Source of the DNA: an uncultured Pseudomonadota bacterium
GTDB taxonomy: Bacteria; Pseudomonadota; Gammaproteobacteria; Steroidobacterales; Steroidobacteraceae
Assembly (NCBI GenBank): GCA_946479515.1
Contig: CAMLGF010000008.1
Location: 1-64,000 of the forward strand
Direction of reading: 5' to 3'
DNA length: 64,000 nt
Part shown: in pieces, positions 26,108-35,300 of the stretch
How the letters are laid out: the number at the start of each line of letters is the position of its first letter
How positions within the stretch are numbered: position 1 is the stretch's first letter
Position numbers and translations under genes: made by a program
Notes under the pieces: generated by a model
What the model was told of the DNA's origin: nothing
The model's input: the letters and a program-made list of their open reading frames with translations, nothing else
The model's database searches: none

Positions 26108-27066
26108 GCCTGACCTGCCGCGGCTTTGTGCTGCTGCCGGTCGCGCGGCCCCTTCGGCTCGACCAGTTTCATGAACAGTTCCTCGAGCCGGTTCACCTTG
26201 TTGCGCATGGACAGCACGTGGATGCCCAGGCTCGACAGGCTGGCGAAAACCTCGTTGAGGCTCTGTTCCTTGGACACCTCCACTTCCAGCGTGTGCTCGT
26301 CGACCAGGTTGAACGCATAGCCCGACACCACGGGAACGGCGGCGAGCGCCTCGCGCAGGTTGAGCACGAAGGTTTCGGCCTGCAGTTTGCGCAGCAGGCT
26401 CGACATGCGGTCGCGCTCGGCGATCAGGCCGCCGTTGATGATGGCGATGTTGCGGCAGAGCGTCTCGGCCTCCTCGAGATAGTGCGTCGTCAGGATGATG
26501 GTGGTGCCGCGCGCGTTGATCTCGCGCAGGAAATCCCACATGGATCGACGGATCTCGATGTCGACGCCGGCCGTGGGCTCGTCGAGGATGAGTAGTTTGG
26601 GCTCGTGCACCAGGGCGCGCGCGATCATCAGTCGCCGTTTCATGCCGCCGGACAGGCCACGCGCGATCTTGTTGCGCTTGTCGGCGAGCTGCAGCAGCGA
26701 GAGGTACTTGTCGGCGCGTTCGCGGGCCAGCGAGCGCTCGATGCCGTAGAACCCGGCCTGGTTCACTATGATGGTCTGCGGCGTCTCGAACTGGTTGAAA
26801 TTGATCTCCTGCGGGACGATGCCGATGCAGGCCTTGGCGGCTTCCAGCTCGCGGTCGAGGTCGTGGCCGAAGACGCTGACCGTCCCAGAGGTCTTGTTGA
26901 CCAGCGAGGTGAGGATGCCGATGAGCGTGGTCTTGCCCGCGCCATTCGGCCCGAGCAGCGCGAAGAAGTCGCCGGTCTCGACGTCGAGATCGACGCCCCT
27001 GAGGGCCTGCACCCCGTTCTTGTAAGTCTTGGTGAGGCCGCGGATCGAAAGAGCGTGCATAGACAT
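26104..27066 (-). CDS. ABC transporter ATP-binding protein (YadG-like)
   Basis: A 320-residue ATPase subunit. Walker A GPNGAGKTT, signature LSGGMKRR, Walker B LLILDEPTAG, switch histidine in LTTHYLEEAE. The ~80-residue C-terminal extension after the nucleotide domain is typical of YadG/CcmA-type ATPases of ABC-2 exporters. Start ATG 27066 or ATG 27060 (two residues shorter); the ribosome site is weak. It is the first gene of the yadGH-like pair. The 214 bp upstream (27067-27280) shows no gene or motif I can support apart from promoter function. Confidence 0.95.
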   Translation of the reverse strand: MSMHALSIRGLTKTYKNGVQALRGVDLDVETGDFFALLGPNGAGKTTLIGILTSLVNKTSGTVSVFGHDLDRELEAAKACIGIVPQEINFNQFETPQTIIVNQAGFYGIERSLARERADKYLSLLQLADKRNKIARGLSGGMKRRLMIARALVHEPKLLILDEPTAGVDIEIRRSMWDFLREINARGTTIILTTHYLEEAETLCRNIAIINGGLIAERDRMSSLLRKLQAETFVLNLREALAAVPVVSGYAFNLVDEHTLEVEVSKEQSLNEVFASLSSLGIHVLSMRNKVNRLEELFMKLVEPKGPRDRQQHKAAAGQA

Positions 27067-27280
27067 CCAGCTTGAGGGTTCCGGCCGCAGATTACATGGT
27101 TCTAAAGAGGTAGCCCGCGCCGCGCCGACGCCCCTGCCGTGCTGGGTCCGGCGCGCAAATCGGGAGAGTGTCCGCGAGGATAGCCGGCCCGCCGACGCCG
27201 TGCAGCGACCGGTGGCGTCAGCGGCCGCCGTCGGCGTGGCAGTTCAGACCGCGAACGCTCGTGCGGACCTGGCGCCGCCC

Positions 27281-27928
27281 TCAGGCCGATCGCGCCGTGA
27301 GTGTGTCGGCGGCGAGCCGCTGCACGCCGCCAAGCAGTAGTTCGTGCAGCCGCTGATCCGCACCGGCCGAGGCTGCCTGCAGCAGCTCGCGCCAGAAGAA
27401 ATGTTGATTGGGCCAGCGCGGGCGCAGCGTGGTGCCATTGCGTTCCGCCGCCACTTCCAGTGCCGACAGGGAACAGGCGGCGAGCGCTTCGATGGCCGGC
27501 AGCGTCGCCCCGAACACCAGGCACGCGGCCCGCGGCCGGCTTCGCGCGAGATGCCAGCCATACACGAGCATGCGCCGGGTCAGGGACCGCGCCGGGGCCG
27601 GATCGAAAAAGGCGCTGCCGGCCGGCTGGGACCGCTCGCGGACGCCGCCCGAGCGCATCTCCAGCCACGTGGGCGAGCCGGCAAATCCGGCGTCGAACAA
27701 GCTGAACGGCGCCCCGGCCAGCCGCCGCACCGCCTGTGCCGGCAGGTCTGCCCACAGTTCGCGTAGTTCCGCCAGCAAGGCGGGCAACTCCGCGGAATCC
27801 CCGGCTTCTGCCGCGCGGACCGCGAGCAGGCCGAGACACTCGGCATTCAGCTCGGCCAGGGGTGCCGGGTCCACGCCCTGTGAAGGCAGCCAGTGTCGCA
27901 TCGGTTCTCGTCCCTGCCGCACGCCCAT
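27281..27928 (-). CDS. Hypothetical protein, phasin-like composition
   Basis: A 215-residue cytoplasmic protein I do not recognise. ATG 27928 has a good ribosome site (GGGAGGAATGCG). It is helical and rich in Ala/Leu/Arg/Glu (for example ELPALLAELRELWADLPAQA), with a Trp-rich C-terminal part (RPRWPNQHFFWRELLQAAS). No signal peptide or metal motif is present. It is divergent from an FlhC-like regulator across a 125-bp region with a perfect palindrome, so it is a candidate target of that regulator (inference). The composition loosely recalls phasins or other polymer-granule proteins, but I would not assert this. Confidence 0.65.
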   Translation of the reverse strand: MGVRQGREPMRHWLPSQGVDPAPLAELNAECLGLLAVRAAEAGDSAELPALLAELRELWADLPAQAVRRLAGAPFSLFDAGFAGSPTWLEMRSGGVRERSQPAGSAFFDPAPARSLTRRMLVYGWHLARSRPRAACLVFGATLPAIEALAACSLSALEVAAERNGTTLRPRWPNQHFFWRELLQAASAGADQRLHELLLGGVQRLAADTLTARSA

Positions 27929-27988
27929 CGCATTCCTCCCGAATCGCGCGAGATATCTTGCGCCGGCCCACCTTGAAAGTCATTTGCA

Positions 27989-28012
27989 AATTTGGGAAAT
28001 TTTTCCCAAATT
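27989..28012. promoter_or_regulatory. 24-bp perfect palindrome between divergent genes (operator candidate)
   Basis: Arms AATTTGGGAAA (27989-27999) and TTTCCCAAATT (28002-28012) are perfect reverse complements around TT. The AT-rich element stands out in GC-rich DNA. It lies 42 bp before the FlhC-like start and 61 bp before the divergent gene start, next to a TTGAAA hexamer at 27973-27978. It is probably an operator controlling one or both genes. Confidence 0.7.
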
Positions 28013-28053
28013 CAGGGTACCCGGAAAATGGACTATCTACAGGGAAGGACACC

Positions 28054-28659
28054 ATGAGAATCTCCGACGACCGCTACAGCCGTGACCGCCTGCGACTCGA
28101 CCTGGCGCTGCGTTTCATCCATCACGAGGCACGTACGCACACCATTCGCGCCTGGACCGGCCTCACCGACGATCGCATCCGCAAGCTCTATCGCACCTAT
28201 CTGCACGAGGCCGGCGGCAGCGGCGTCACGCGCCACCGTGGCAAGTCGCCACGCCAGGCGGCTTTCTTCACCCGATCGCTGCGCATGCGGCGCGAGGCCG
28301 CGGTGTTCGCGAGCGTGAGCAGCCTGTTCGGGCTGATCGCGTCGCCTCCCGGCAGGGGCGAAGCCATAGTGGTGGATCGTGCCGCGCAACCTGCGCCCGA
28401 CGTGGCGCGCGGTGCGTTGCTTTGCGAGGCCTTCGAGGCCTATCGCGCGCTCATGGGCGAGTCGCAGATCTCCTTCGAGCACGCCGTGTACCTGTTGGGC
28501 GCATTGCACGCGGGCGACGAACTGCGCGTCGCCCATTGCCGCGACTGCAACGGCGTGCTGGTGACGGACCGCCTGGCGCTGCGCGCGCCGGTCTGCAACG
28601 ACTGCGGCGGTGCCCGGCCGGCCTCGTCCTACGAGTGCGGCCCCGCGCGCGACCCGTGA
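28054..28659 (+). CDS. FlhC-like transcriptional regulator (orphan)
   Basis: A 201-residue protein resembling FlhC, the zinc-binding half of the FlhDC flagellar master activator. The N-terminal segment LRLDLALRFIHHEARTHTIR, then WTGLTDDRIRKLYRTY and SPRQ align by eye with FlhC (AxELxxLGARxxxxxxxTxLSRxRLxKLYKExxGxSPPKG). The C-terminus has two Cys pairs, CRDC and CNDC, spaced as in the FlhC zinc site. Length fits (FlhC ~190). ATG 28054 follows AGGGAAGGACACC. No flhD and no flagellar genes adjoin it, so the target is open. The family call is by recall. Confidence 0.75.
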   Translation: MRISDDRYSRDRLRLDLALRFIHHEARTHTIRAWTGLTDDRIRKLYRTYLHEAGGSGVTRHRGKSPRQAAFFTRSLRMRREAAVFASVSSLFGLIASPPGRGEAIVVDRAAQPAPDVARGALLCEAFEAYRALMGESQISFEHAVYLLGALHAGDELRVAHCRDCNGVLVTDRLALRAPVCNDCGGARPASSYECGPARDP

Positions 28660-28695
28660 CGCGCACCCTGCACGCGGGTGCGGTACATTGGCCGC

Positions 28696-29625
28696 GTGAG
28701 TGTTGCCCAACAGCTGTTCGCCGGCCCCTTCATCGAGCGGCGCGCGGAGCTGCGCGACGATCCGAACTGGTTGTCCGCGGCGCGCACCGATCCCGAGACG
28801 CGCTACGTGCTGGCCTCCGGGGCGGCGCAACTCGTGACCGTGCCGTCGATCGACATCGCGTTGCTGCGCAATGACCATGCACTGATTCGCGCGGCCACCG
28901 AGTCCAACTTCACCTTGTTAGGCTGGTTCCGCGGCTCACGCACCGTGCTGGTCGAGTACGAAGCGGAAGCCATTCCAAAGGCCGGGCCGCCATTGCCGGG
29001 GGACACCGAGCTGCGCGAGCTGCGGCCGCTGGCGCCGCTGCTGCAGGCGGACGCGGCCTCGCTGCTGGCGTACGCGCGCGCGCTGGTGCTGTGGCGCGCG
29101 CGTCACCGTCATTGCGGCCTGTGCGGCGCCGCCAATGCACGGGCGCGCGCTGGCCACATCATGCGATGCACGAATGACGGCTGTGGCGCCGAGACATTTC
29201 CGCGGCTCGATCCGGCCATCATCGTGCTCGTGTCCGATGCCTCCGGTGAGCGCGCGCTCCTCGGCAGGCAGGCCTCCTGGCCGGCGGGCCGCTACTCGAC
29301 CATCGCCGGCTTCGTCGAGCCGGGCGAGAGCCTCGAAGACGCCGTGATCCGCGAGGTGGAGGAGGAAACCGGCGTGCTCGTGGGGGACGTGCAGTACGTG
29401 GCCTCGCAGCCCTGGCCGTTCCCATCCTCGCTGATGCTCGGCTTTCGCGCCGTGGCCCGCACCCAGGACATCAGCTTGCGCGATGGCGAGCTGGAAGATG
29501 CCCGCTGGTTCACGCGCGCCGACGTCGCGGCCGGCCATCCGGCCCTGCCGCCGCCGGGTTCCATATCTGCGCGGCTCATCGAGGGCTGGTTCAGCCAGCC
29601 TGGCGGGCCGCCCGGCCTGCGCTGA
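28696..29625 (+). CDS. nudC: NAD+ diphosphatase / RNA decapping hydrolase NudC
   Basis: A 309-residue Nudix enzyme that cleaves NAD(H) and removes NAD caps from RNA. Zn ribbon cysteines CGLC and C...C lie in the centre (HCGLCGAANARARAGHIMRC, then TNDGC). The Nudix box is GFVEPGESLEDAVIREVEEE followed by TGV, and the NudC-specific SQPWPFPSS follows, distinguishing it from other Nudix families. GTG 28696 is preferred to GTG 28678; neither has a strong ribosome site. The NRDE gene begins 15 bp downstream, so they may be co-transcribed. Confidence 0.96.
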   Translation: MSVAQQLFAGPFIERRAELRDDPNWLSAARTDPETRYVLASGAAQLVTVPSIDIALLRNDHALIRAATESNFTLLGWFRGSRTVLVEYEAEAIPKAGPPLPGDTELRELRPLAPLLQADAASLLAYARALVLWRARHRHCGLCGAANARARAGHIMRCTNDGCGAETFPRLDPAIIVLVSDASGERALLGRQASWPAGRYSTIAGFVEPGESLEDAVIREVEEETGVLVGDVQYVASQPWPFPSSLMLGFRAVARTQDISLRDGELEDARWFTRADVAAGHPALPPPGSISARLIEGWFSQPGGPPGLR

Positions 29626-29640
29626 TGCGTCCCGGTCCCG

Positions 29641-30414
29641 ATGTGCTTGTTAGTTCTCGCCTGGCGTTGTCATCCCCGTTACCGTGCGGTGGTCGCCGCC
29701 AATCGGGACGAGTTTCACGCGCGGCCCGCCGCACCCCTGGCTCCCTGGTCCGAACCCCCGGGCGTGGCCGGCGGCCGGGACCTGCAGGCCCAGGGTGCCT
29801 GGTTCGCCGTGGACCAGCGCCGGCGCTTCGGCATCGTCACCAATTTCCGGGAATTCGGCCGCCGGCCGCGCCGCGCGCCCTCACGCGGCGGCCTGATTCC
29901 CACCTATCTGGCCGCGGACCTGCCTCCCGCCGAGAGCCTGCGCGCGCTGGAAACCGACGCACCGGGCTATGCGGGCTTCAACCTGCTGCTCGCCGATGGG
30001 GACTCGCTCTGGTACGCGTCGAATCGCGCCGATGTGTTCGCGCGCGAATTGCCGCCGGGCATCTACGGCCTGTCGAACGAGTTCCTCGACACGCCCTGGC
30101 CCAAGCTGGTCCGGGTGCGCGAGCGGTTCGCCGCGCTGCTCTCCGAGGCACACGACGACCGTGACGCGCTGGTCGAGCGGCTGCTGGGTCTGCTCGCGGA
30201 CCGCGAGACGGCGCCCGTGGCCGAGCTGCCCGCCGGGGGGCCCTCGCCGGAGTGGGCGAGAAAGCTGTCGGCGCCATTCGTGCTGGACGCCGAGTACGGC
30301 ACGCGTTGCTCGACCGTCCTGACGATCGAGGAGCGCGCCCTGGTCATGGTGGAACGGCGCTTCGATGCCGAGGGGCGCGCGACCGGCCAGTCCGAGCACC
30401 GGCTCGGCGCATGA
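29641..30414 (+). CDS. NRDE family protein
   Basis: A 257-residue NRDE (TANGO2-like) protein. The defining start is MCLLVLAW with Cys2 and then AANRDEFHARP, the motif after which the family is named. Later blocks GIVTNFRE, GLSNEFLDTPWPK and the C-terminal YGTRCSTVLTI fit the N-terminal-nucleophile hydrolase-like fold. In eukaryotes TANGO2 is linked to haem and lipid handling; the bacterial role is not settled. It is 15 bp after nudC on the same strand. Ribosome site weak. Confidence 0.93.
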   Translation: MCLLVLAWRCHPRYRAVVAANRDEFHARPAAPLAPWSEPPGVAGGRDLQAQGAWFAVDQRRRFGIVTNFREFGRRPRRAPSRGGLIPTYLAADLPPAESLRALETDAPGYAGFNLLLADGDSLWYASNRADVFARELPPGIYGLSNEFLDTPWPKLVRVRERFAALLSEAHDDRDALVERLLGLLADRETAPVAELPAGGPSPEWARKLSAPFVLDAEYGTRCSTVLTIEERALVMVERRFDAEGRATGQSEHRLGA

Positions 30415-30515
30415 GCTGAACATCCGCTGAACGCCGCGCTCGTCACGGGACGCGGAACCCGCACAACCCGCCGCGACTCTCATTAGAATCCCCGGGTTCG
30501 CCTTTCCGCGGTGTC

Positions 30516-32339
30516 ATGCCGACCTTGCAGATCAAATCACGCCAGCGCAATCCCGCATTCCCGCTGCTGGCGCTGCTGCTGATCGCGCTTGCGATGCCGG
30601 TTCACGCGGAGATCCAGGTGGAAGTGCGCGGCGTCGCCGAGGACGTGCGCGCCAATATCCTCGCCTATCTATCGTTCGAGCGTTACAAGGGCTCCGACGA
30701 CCTGTCGCGTGAGTTCGTCGACCGGCTGCAGGAGCGATGCGAGCGCGAGGTGCGCTCCGCCATGCGGCCTTTCGGGTTTTACGACCCCAAGGTGGTCTCG
30801 GCGGTGCGCAACGAGGGCAACGGCGACGACTTCCAGGTGCTCATCGACGTGACACCCGGCGAGCCGGTGCTGGTCGACACGGTGGCAGTGAACGTCACCG
30901 GGCCGGGTGCGAGCGACGAGATCTTCACGCGCATCACCAGCGACCCGCCGATCAGGATCGGCGACCGCCTGATGCACTCCAATTACGAGGCGCTCAAGGG
31001 CGGCCTGCTGCGCGCGGCTTCGACGTACGGGTATCTCGACGCGCGCATGACGCGCAACGAGATGCGCGTCGATCCGCGGGGCCACGCCGCGCAGATCTAC
31101 ATCGACTTCGAAACCGGCGAGCGCTACCGATTCGGCGAGACCAGCATCGAGCAGGGTGCGATCGACGAGAAGCTGGTGCGGCGCTTCCTGCGCTACCAGC
31201 CGAACCAGCTGTTCGACGCCACCGAACTGCTGCGCACGCAGTTCGCGCTGGACGACAGCCAGTATTTTTCCACCGTCGAAGTGCTGCCGCAGAACCGCGA
31301 CCGCGAGCAGCACATCGTGCCGGTGGACATCACCGCCGAGCCCAATCGCCGCAGCCGTTACCAGTTCGGTGTGGGCTATGGCACCGACACCGAGGTGCGC
31401 GGCACGGCCTCCTGGGAGAACCGGCTGGTCAATCGTCATGGCCACCGGTTCCGCACCGAGGTGCGCGGCGCCGCGCTCGAGCAATCCGTCGATGCCCGCT
31501 ACATCGTGCCCATCGGCGACCCGGCCACCGAGAAGTTCACGCTGCAGCTCACCGGCCTGCAGGAGCGGCGCGCCGACACGGACAGCCGCGACTTCAACTT
31601 CGCGCCGAGCTTCACCCACATTCGCGGGCCGTGGTTCGGCCAGTACTGGCAGCGCGTGACCTACGTCGAGTTCCTGCAGACCAGCTCGGAGCTCATCACC
31701 TCGGGCATCAAGGACACGCAGCAGCTGATCATCCCTGGCATCAGCTATTCGCTCGTGCCGCGCAACTACCTGGGCGAGGCGCTGTTCTCGCGCGCGCTGT
31801 ACGGCGAATTGCGGGGCTCGCACAAGACGCTGGGTTCGGATTCCGACTTCCTGCAGGTGCGCCTGCAGGCCGAGCGCGTGTTCGACATAGCGCCCAAATG
31901 GCACGTGCTGTTGCGCGGCGAGCTCGGCGCGACGGCACTGTCCAAGACCAGCGGCCTGGCGGTGTCACAGCGCTTCTTCGCGGGTGGCGACCGCAGCGTG
32001 CGCGGCTTCGGGCGCGACGACCTGTCGCCCGTCCGCGAGGTCATGGATGCGGACGGCAACCTGGTGCTGGAAAAGACCGGCGGCAAACACCTGCTGGTGG
32101 GCTCGGTCGAACTGGTGCGCGACCTGCCGCGCAATTTCGCCGTCGCGGTATTCGCCGACGGCGGCAATGCCTTCGACGAGTTCGGCGATCCGCTCATGTA
32201 CTCGGTGGGCCTGGGCTTCCGCTTGCGGCTGCCCGTGGTCTCGGTGGGCATCGACGTCGCACAGGCGCTCACCACGCCCGCCGGTGAAACCGACCGTCCG
32301 GGTCCGCGACTGCATCTGAATTTCTCGCCGAAGCTCTGA
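30516..32339 (+). CDS. tamA: Translocation and assembly module outer-membrane protein TamA
   Basis: A 607-residue BamA-family protein. The signal peptide ends near residue 34 (MPVHA), followed by three POTRA-like domains to about 280 and a 16-stranded barrel. The L6 lock motif is VRGFGRDDLSP, and the C-terminus ends LHLNFSPKL with a beta-signal-like pattern. TamA with TamB inserts outer-membrane proteins and supports phospholipid transport. The stop and the tamB start share a base (TGATG), so the pair is translationally coupled. Confidence 0.95.
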   Translation: MPTLQIKSRQRNPAFPLLALLLIALAMPVHAEIQVEVRGVAEDVRANILAYLSFERYKGSDDLSREFVDRLQERCEREVRSAMRPFGFYDPKVVSAVRNEGNGDDFQVLIDVTPGEPVLVDTVAVNVTGPGASDEIFTRITSDPPIRIGDRLMHSNYEALKGGLLRAASTYGYLDARMTRNEMRVDPRGHAAQIYIDFETGERYRFGETSIEQGAIDEKLVRRFLRYQPNQLFDATELLRTQFALDDSQYFSTVEVLPQNRDREQHIVPVDITAEPNRRSRYQFGVGYGTDTEVRGTASWENRLVNRHGHRFRTEVRGAALEQSVDARYIVPIGDPATEKFTLQLTGLQERRADTDSRDFNFAPSFTHIRGPWFGQYWQRVTYVEFLQTSSELITSGIKDTQQLIIPGISYSLVPRNYLGEALFSRALYGELRGSHKTLGSDSDFLQVRLQAERVFDIAPKWHVLLRGELGATALSKTSGLAVSQRFFAGGDRSVRGFGRDDLSPVREVMDADGNLVLEKTGGKHLLVGSVELVRDLPRNFAVAVFADGGNAFDEFGDPLMYSVGLGFRLRLPVVSVGIDVAQALTTPAGETDRPGPRLHLNFSPKL

Positions 32340-35300
32340 TGAATTTTTCGAAGATCAAGAAACCGCTGAAGATCTTCGCGTGGGTCTTCACTTCGCTGCT
32401 GGTGCTGATCGTGTCGTGTCTCGCCTGGGTGATCTACACCGAATCCGGGCTGCGCTTCCTCGTGGCACATCTGCCCGAGAAGATGGGCAGGTCGATGGTA
32501 CTCAGGGTCGACGAAGTGCATGGCACGATTGCCGGCGGCTTCAGCGCCCGCAACGTGGACGTGGACCACGAGCTCACGCACGTGCGCGTGGTCGGCGGCT
32601 CGGCGCGCGTCAACTTCTGGCCGTTGCTGGTGGGCCGCATCTCGGTGCGCGCGGCAAATGCCGAGTTCGTGGAGGTGACCGTCAAGCGGCGCACGCGTCC
32701 GCGGCCGAAGCTGCCCCCCAAGTTCATGCCGCGGCTGCTCAGCATCAGTGCGGAGCACGCGGCGGCCAGGACGCTGATGATCATCGCCCCCAACGGGCGG
32801 CACGTGCAGTTCGATCAGGTCAGCGCCGCGGGCATCGTCGGTCACAAGACCATCCGCATCTTCGAGGGCAACCTCATCTACGGCTTCATCCACGCGCGCA
32901 CGCTCGGCTTGCTGCGCGCCGCGGACCCCATGAAGCTGTCGGGCGAAGCCACCACCCGCATCATCATGGAAGGCCAGCCCGAGTGGCGCGCCGACGCCAG
33001 CTTCGACGGCGACCTCGACAAACTACCGGTGACGGGCAAGCTGCAGACCCCGTTCCGGGCGGATCTCGCTGGCGAGCTGCTCAGCCTGTCCAAGGCCTTC
33101 CACTGGAGCGGCGAGGCGCAGGTCTACAACTTCGACCTGCGGGCCTTCGGCGGTGGCGGCGCGCTCGGCATCGTGCACGGCAAGCTGCAGCTCGGCGGCG
33201 AGATGAACGCATTTCATGGCCGTGGTCCGTTGGTCATTCCCGGGCTGGGCAGCGGTCTGTTCGATGCGGTATTCGCGGGCGACTACTCCGAAAAGCGCGT
33301 CACCGCCTCGCACTATGAGATCACGCACCGGGACACCGGCAGCCACGTCGAAGGCTCGGGAGTCATCGAGCCCGTGGACAACGGCCCGCGACTCGATCTG
33401 TCGGGGACCTGGCGCGAAGTGCGCTGGCCGCTGGTGGAGCGATTCACCGCCGACAGGCCGCAATTGTTCTCGAGCGCCGCGGGGCATTACACGCTGCGCG
33501 GCGTGTGGCCGTACGACCTCACCGCGAGCGGCGAGTTGTACGTGCCGAAGGTGGACCTGATGTCGGTCGCTCTGGGCGGCAGGCTGCACAAGGATCATCT
33601 CGTCATCGACTCGCTGGATCTCGACGCCTTCGGCGGCCGAGCGCAGCTCGCCGGCGAAGCGCGCTGGAACCCCGATGAAAGCTGGGCGCTCGCCGGAAAA
33701 TTCGCCGGCTTCGATCCGGCGACCCTGCGGCCGGGCTTCGACGGCGCGCTGGACTTCGACCTGCAGGCCAGAGGGGCGCCGTTCGGCGGCGAAGGCAAGG
33801 TGGAATTCGCGTTCCGCGACCTGCGCGGCAAGCTGCGTGGCAACCCCGCCTCGGGCAGCGGTCGCGTGGAGATCGAGGGCGAAAACTACACCTTCGACAA
33901 TCTGCGTTTTCGTGCCGGCAACACCCGCCTGCTGCTCGACGGACACATCGGCGGGCAGGCTCTCGACCTGGACTTCGCCGTGGACGCCGACAATCTCGCG
34001 CTGCTCGCACCCGGCGCGCGCGGCGAGCTGCATGCCAATGGCAGGCTGGGCGGCACCTCGGCCGCACCGGTCGTGAAGTTCCAGGCGCTCGGCAGCGGCA
34101 TCGAGCACCAGGACCTGAAGATCGACAAGCTGTCCGCCAATGTGGATCTCGACTGGCGTGGCCAGCGCGCTTCGCACGCCGACGTCGCCGTGTCGCGGCT
34201 GACGTTCGGGCAGCGCGAGCTCACGCAGTTCAATGCCACGCTGGACGGCACCACCGCCGCGCATGTCGTGCGCGCCGACGCGCTCGCCGACCGCACCGCG
34301 CTGCATTTTTCAGCCAGGGGCGGCTTCGCCGACGGTGCGTGGACCGCCACCATCGGCGATTTCTTCATCGACGACGCCGCCAATCTCGATTTGCAGCTCG
34401 ACACCCCCTTCGCAGCCATGGTGAGCGCGAAGGCCTTCCGCGTCGATCACCTGTGCATGCACGGCAAGGTCGCGCGACTGTGCGCGCAGGCCTCCGGAGA
34501 CGAGGCCGGGTGGCAGCTGAAGGCCGATGCACAGAACCTGCCGGTGTCCACGCTGACCGCGGGACTCACCCGCAACGTCGATTACCAGGGAAGCCTGAAT
34601 GCCAGCGCGTCGGTGAGCTCCACGGGCGGCGCGCCCTTCGTGGGCGAGGCGCGCATCGATCTCGTGGACGCGGCGATCCGCCACAAGCTCGCGAGCGGAC
34701 GCACCGACGTGATCACCTTCGGATCGGGCTACGTCACGCTGCTGGCCGCGCCCTCGCACCTGTCGAGTGAGCTGCGGCTGGACGCCGCCGAACGCGGCCT
34801 GATCGCCGGCAGGCTGCGCGCCGAACGCACCGGCCCCGAGCTCGGCAGGCTGCCGATCCGCGGCCAGCTGCAGATGGCCACGGGCGAGCTCGGCTTCCTC
34901 ACGCTCTATCTACCGGCCATCGACCGCGCCGCCGGGCACTTCGATGCCAACCTGAATTTCGACGGCACGCTCGGTGAGCCGCGGGCCAGCGGCGTCATCC
35001 GCCTGTCGCGCGGCGAGCTCGATCTCTACCAGATGAACCTGGCGCTGCGCGAGCTCGAGATGGAGGCGCGCATCGTCGCCAACAACCTGGAATTCAGCTC
35101 CACGGCGAAGGCCGGCCCGGGATCCTTGCGTAGCTCCGGCCGCATCGAGTGGCGCGAGAACCTGCCCTACGGCGAGCTCAACGTGAAGGGCGAGAACCTG
35201 CGCATGGTCGACGTGCCCGAGGCGCGCATCGACGCCTCTCCGGACCTGAACTTCCGCATCGCCGGCCACGACATCCTGGTCAAGGGCGAAGTGAACATCC

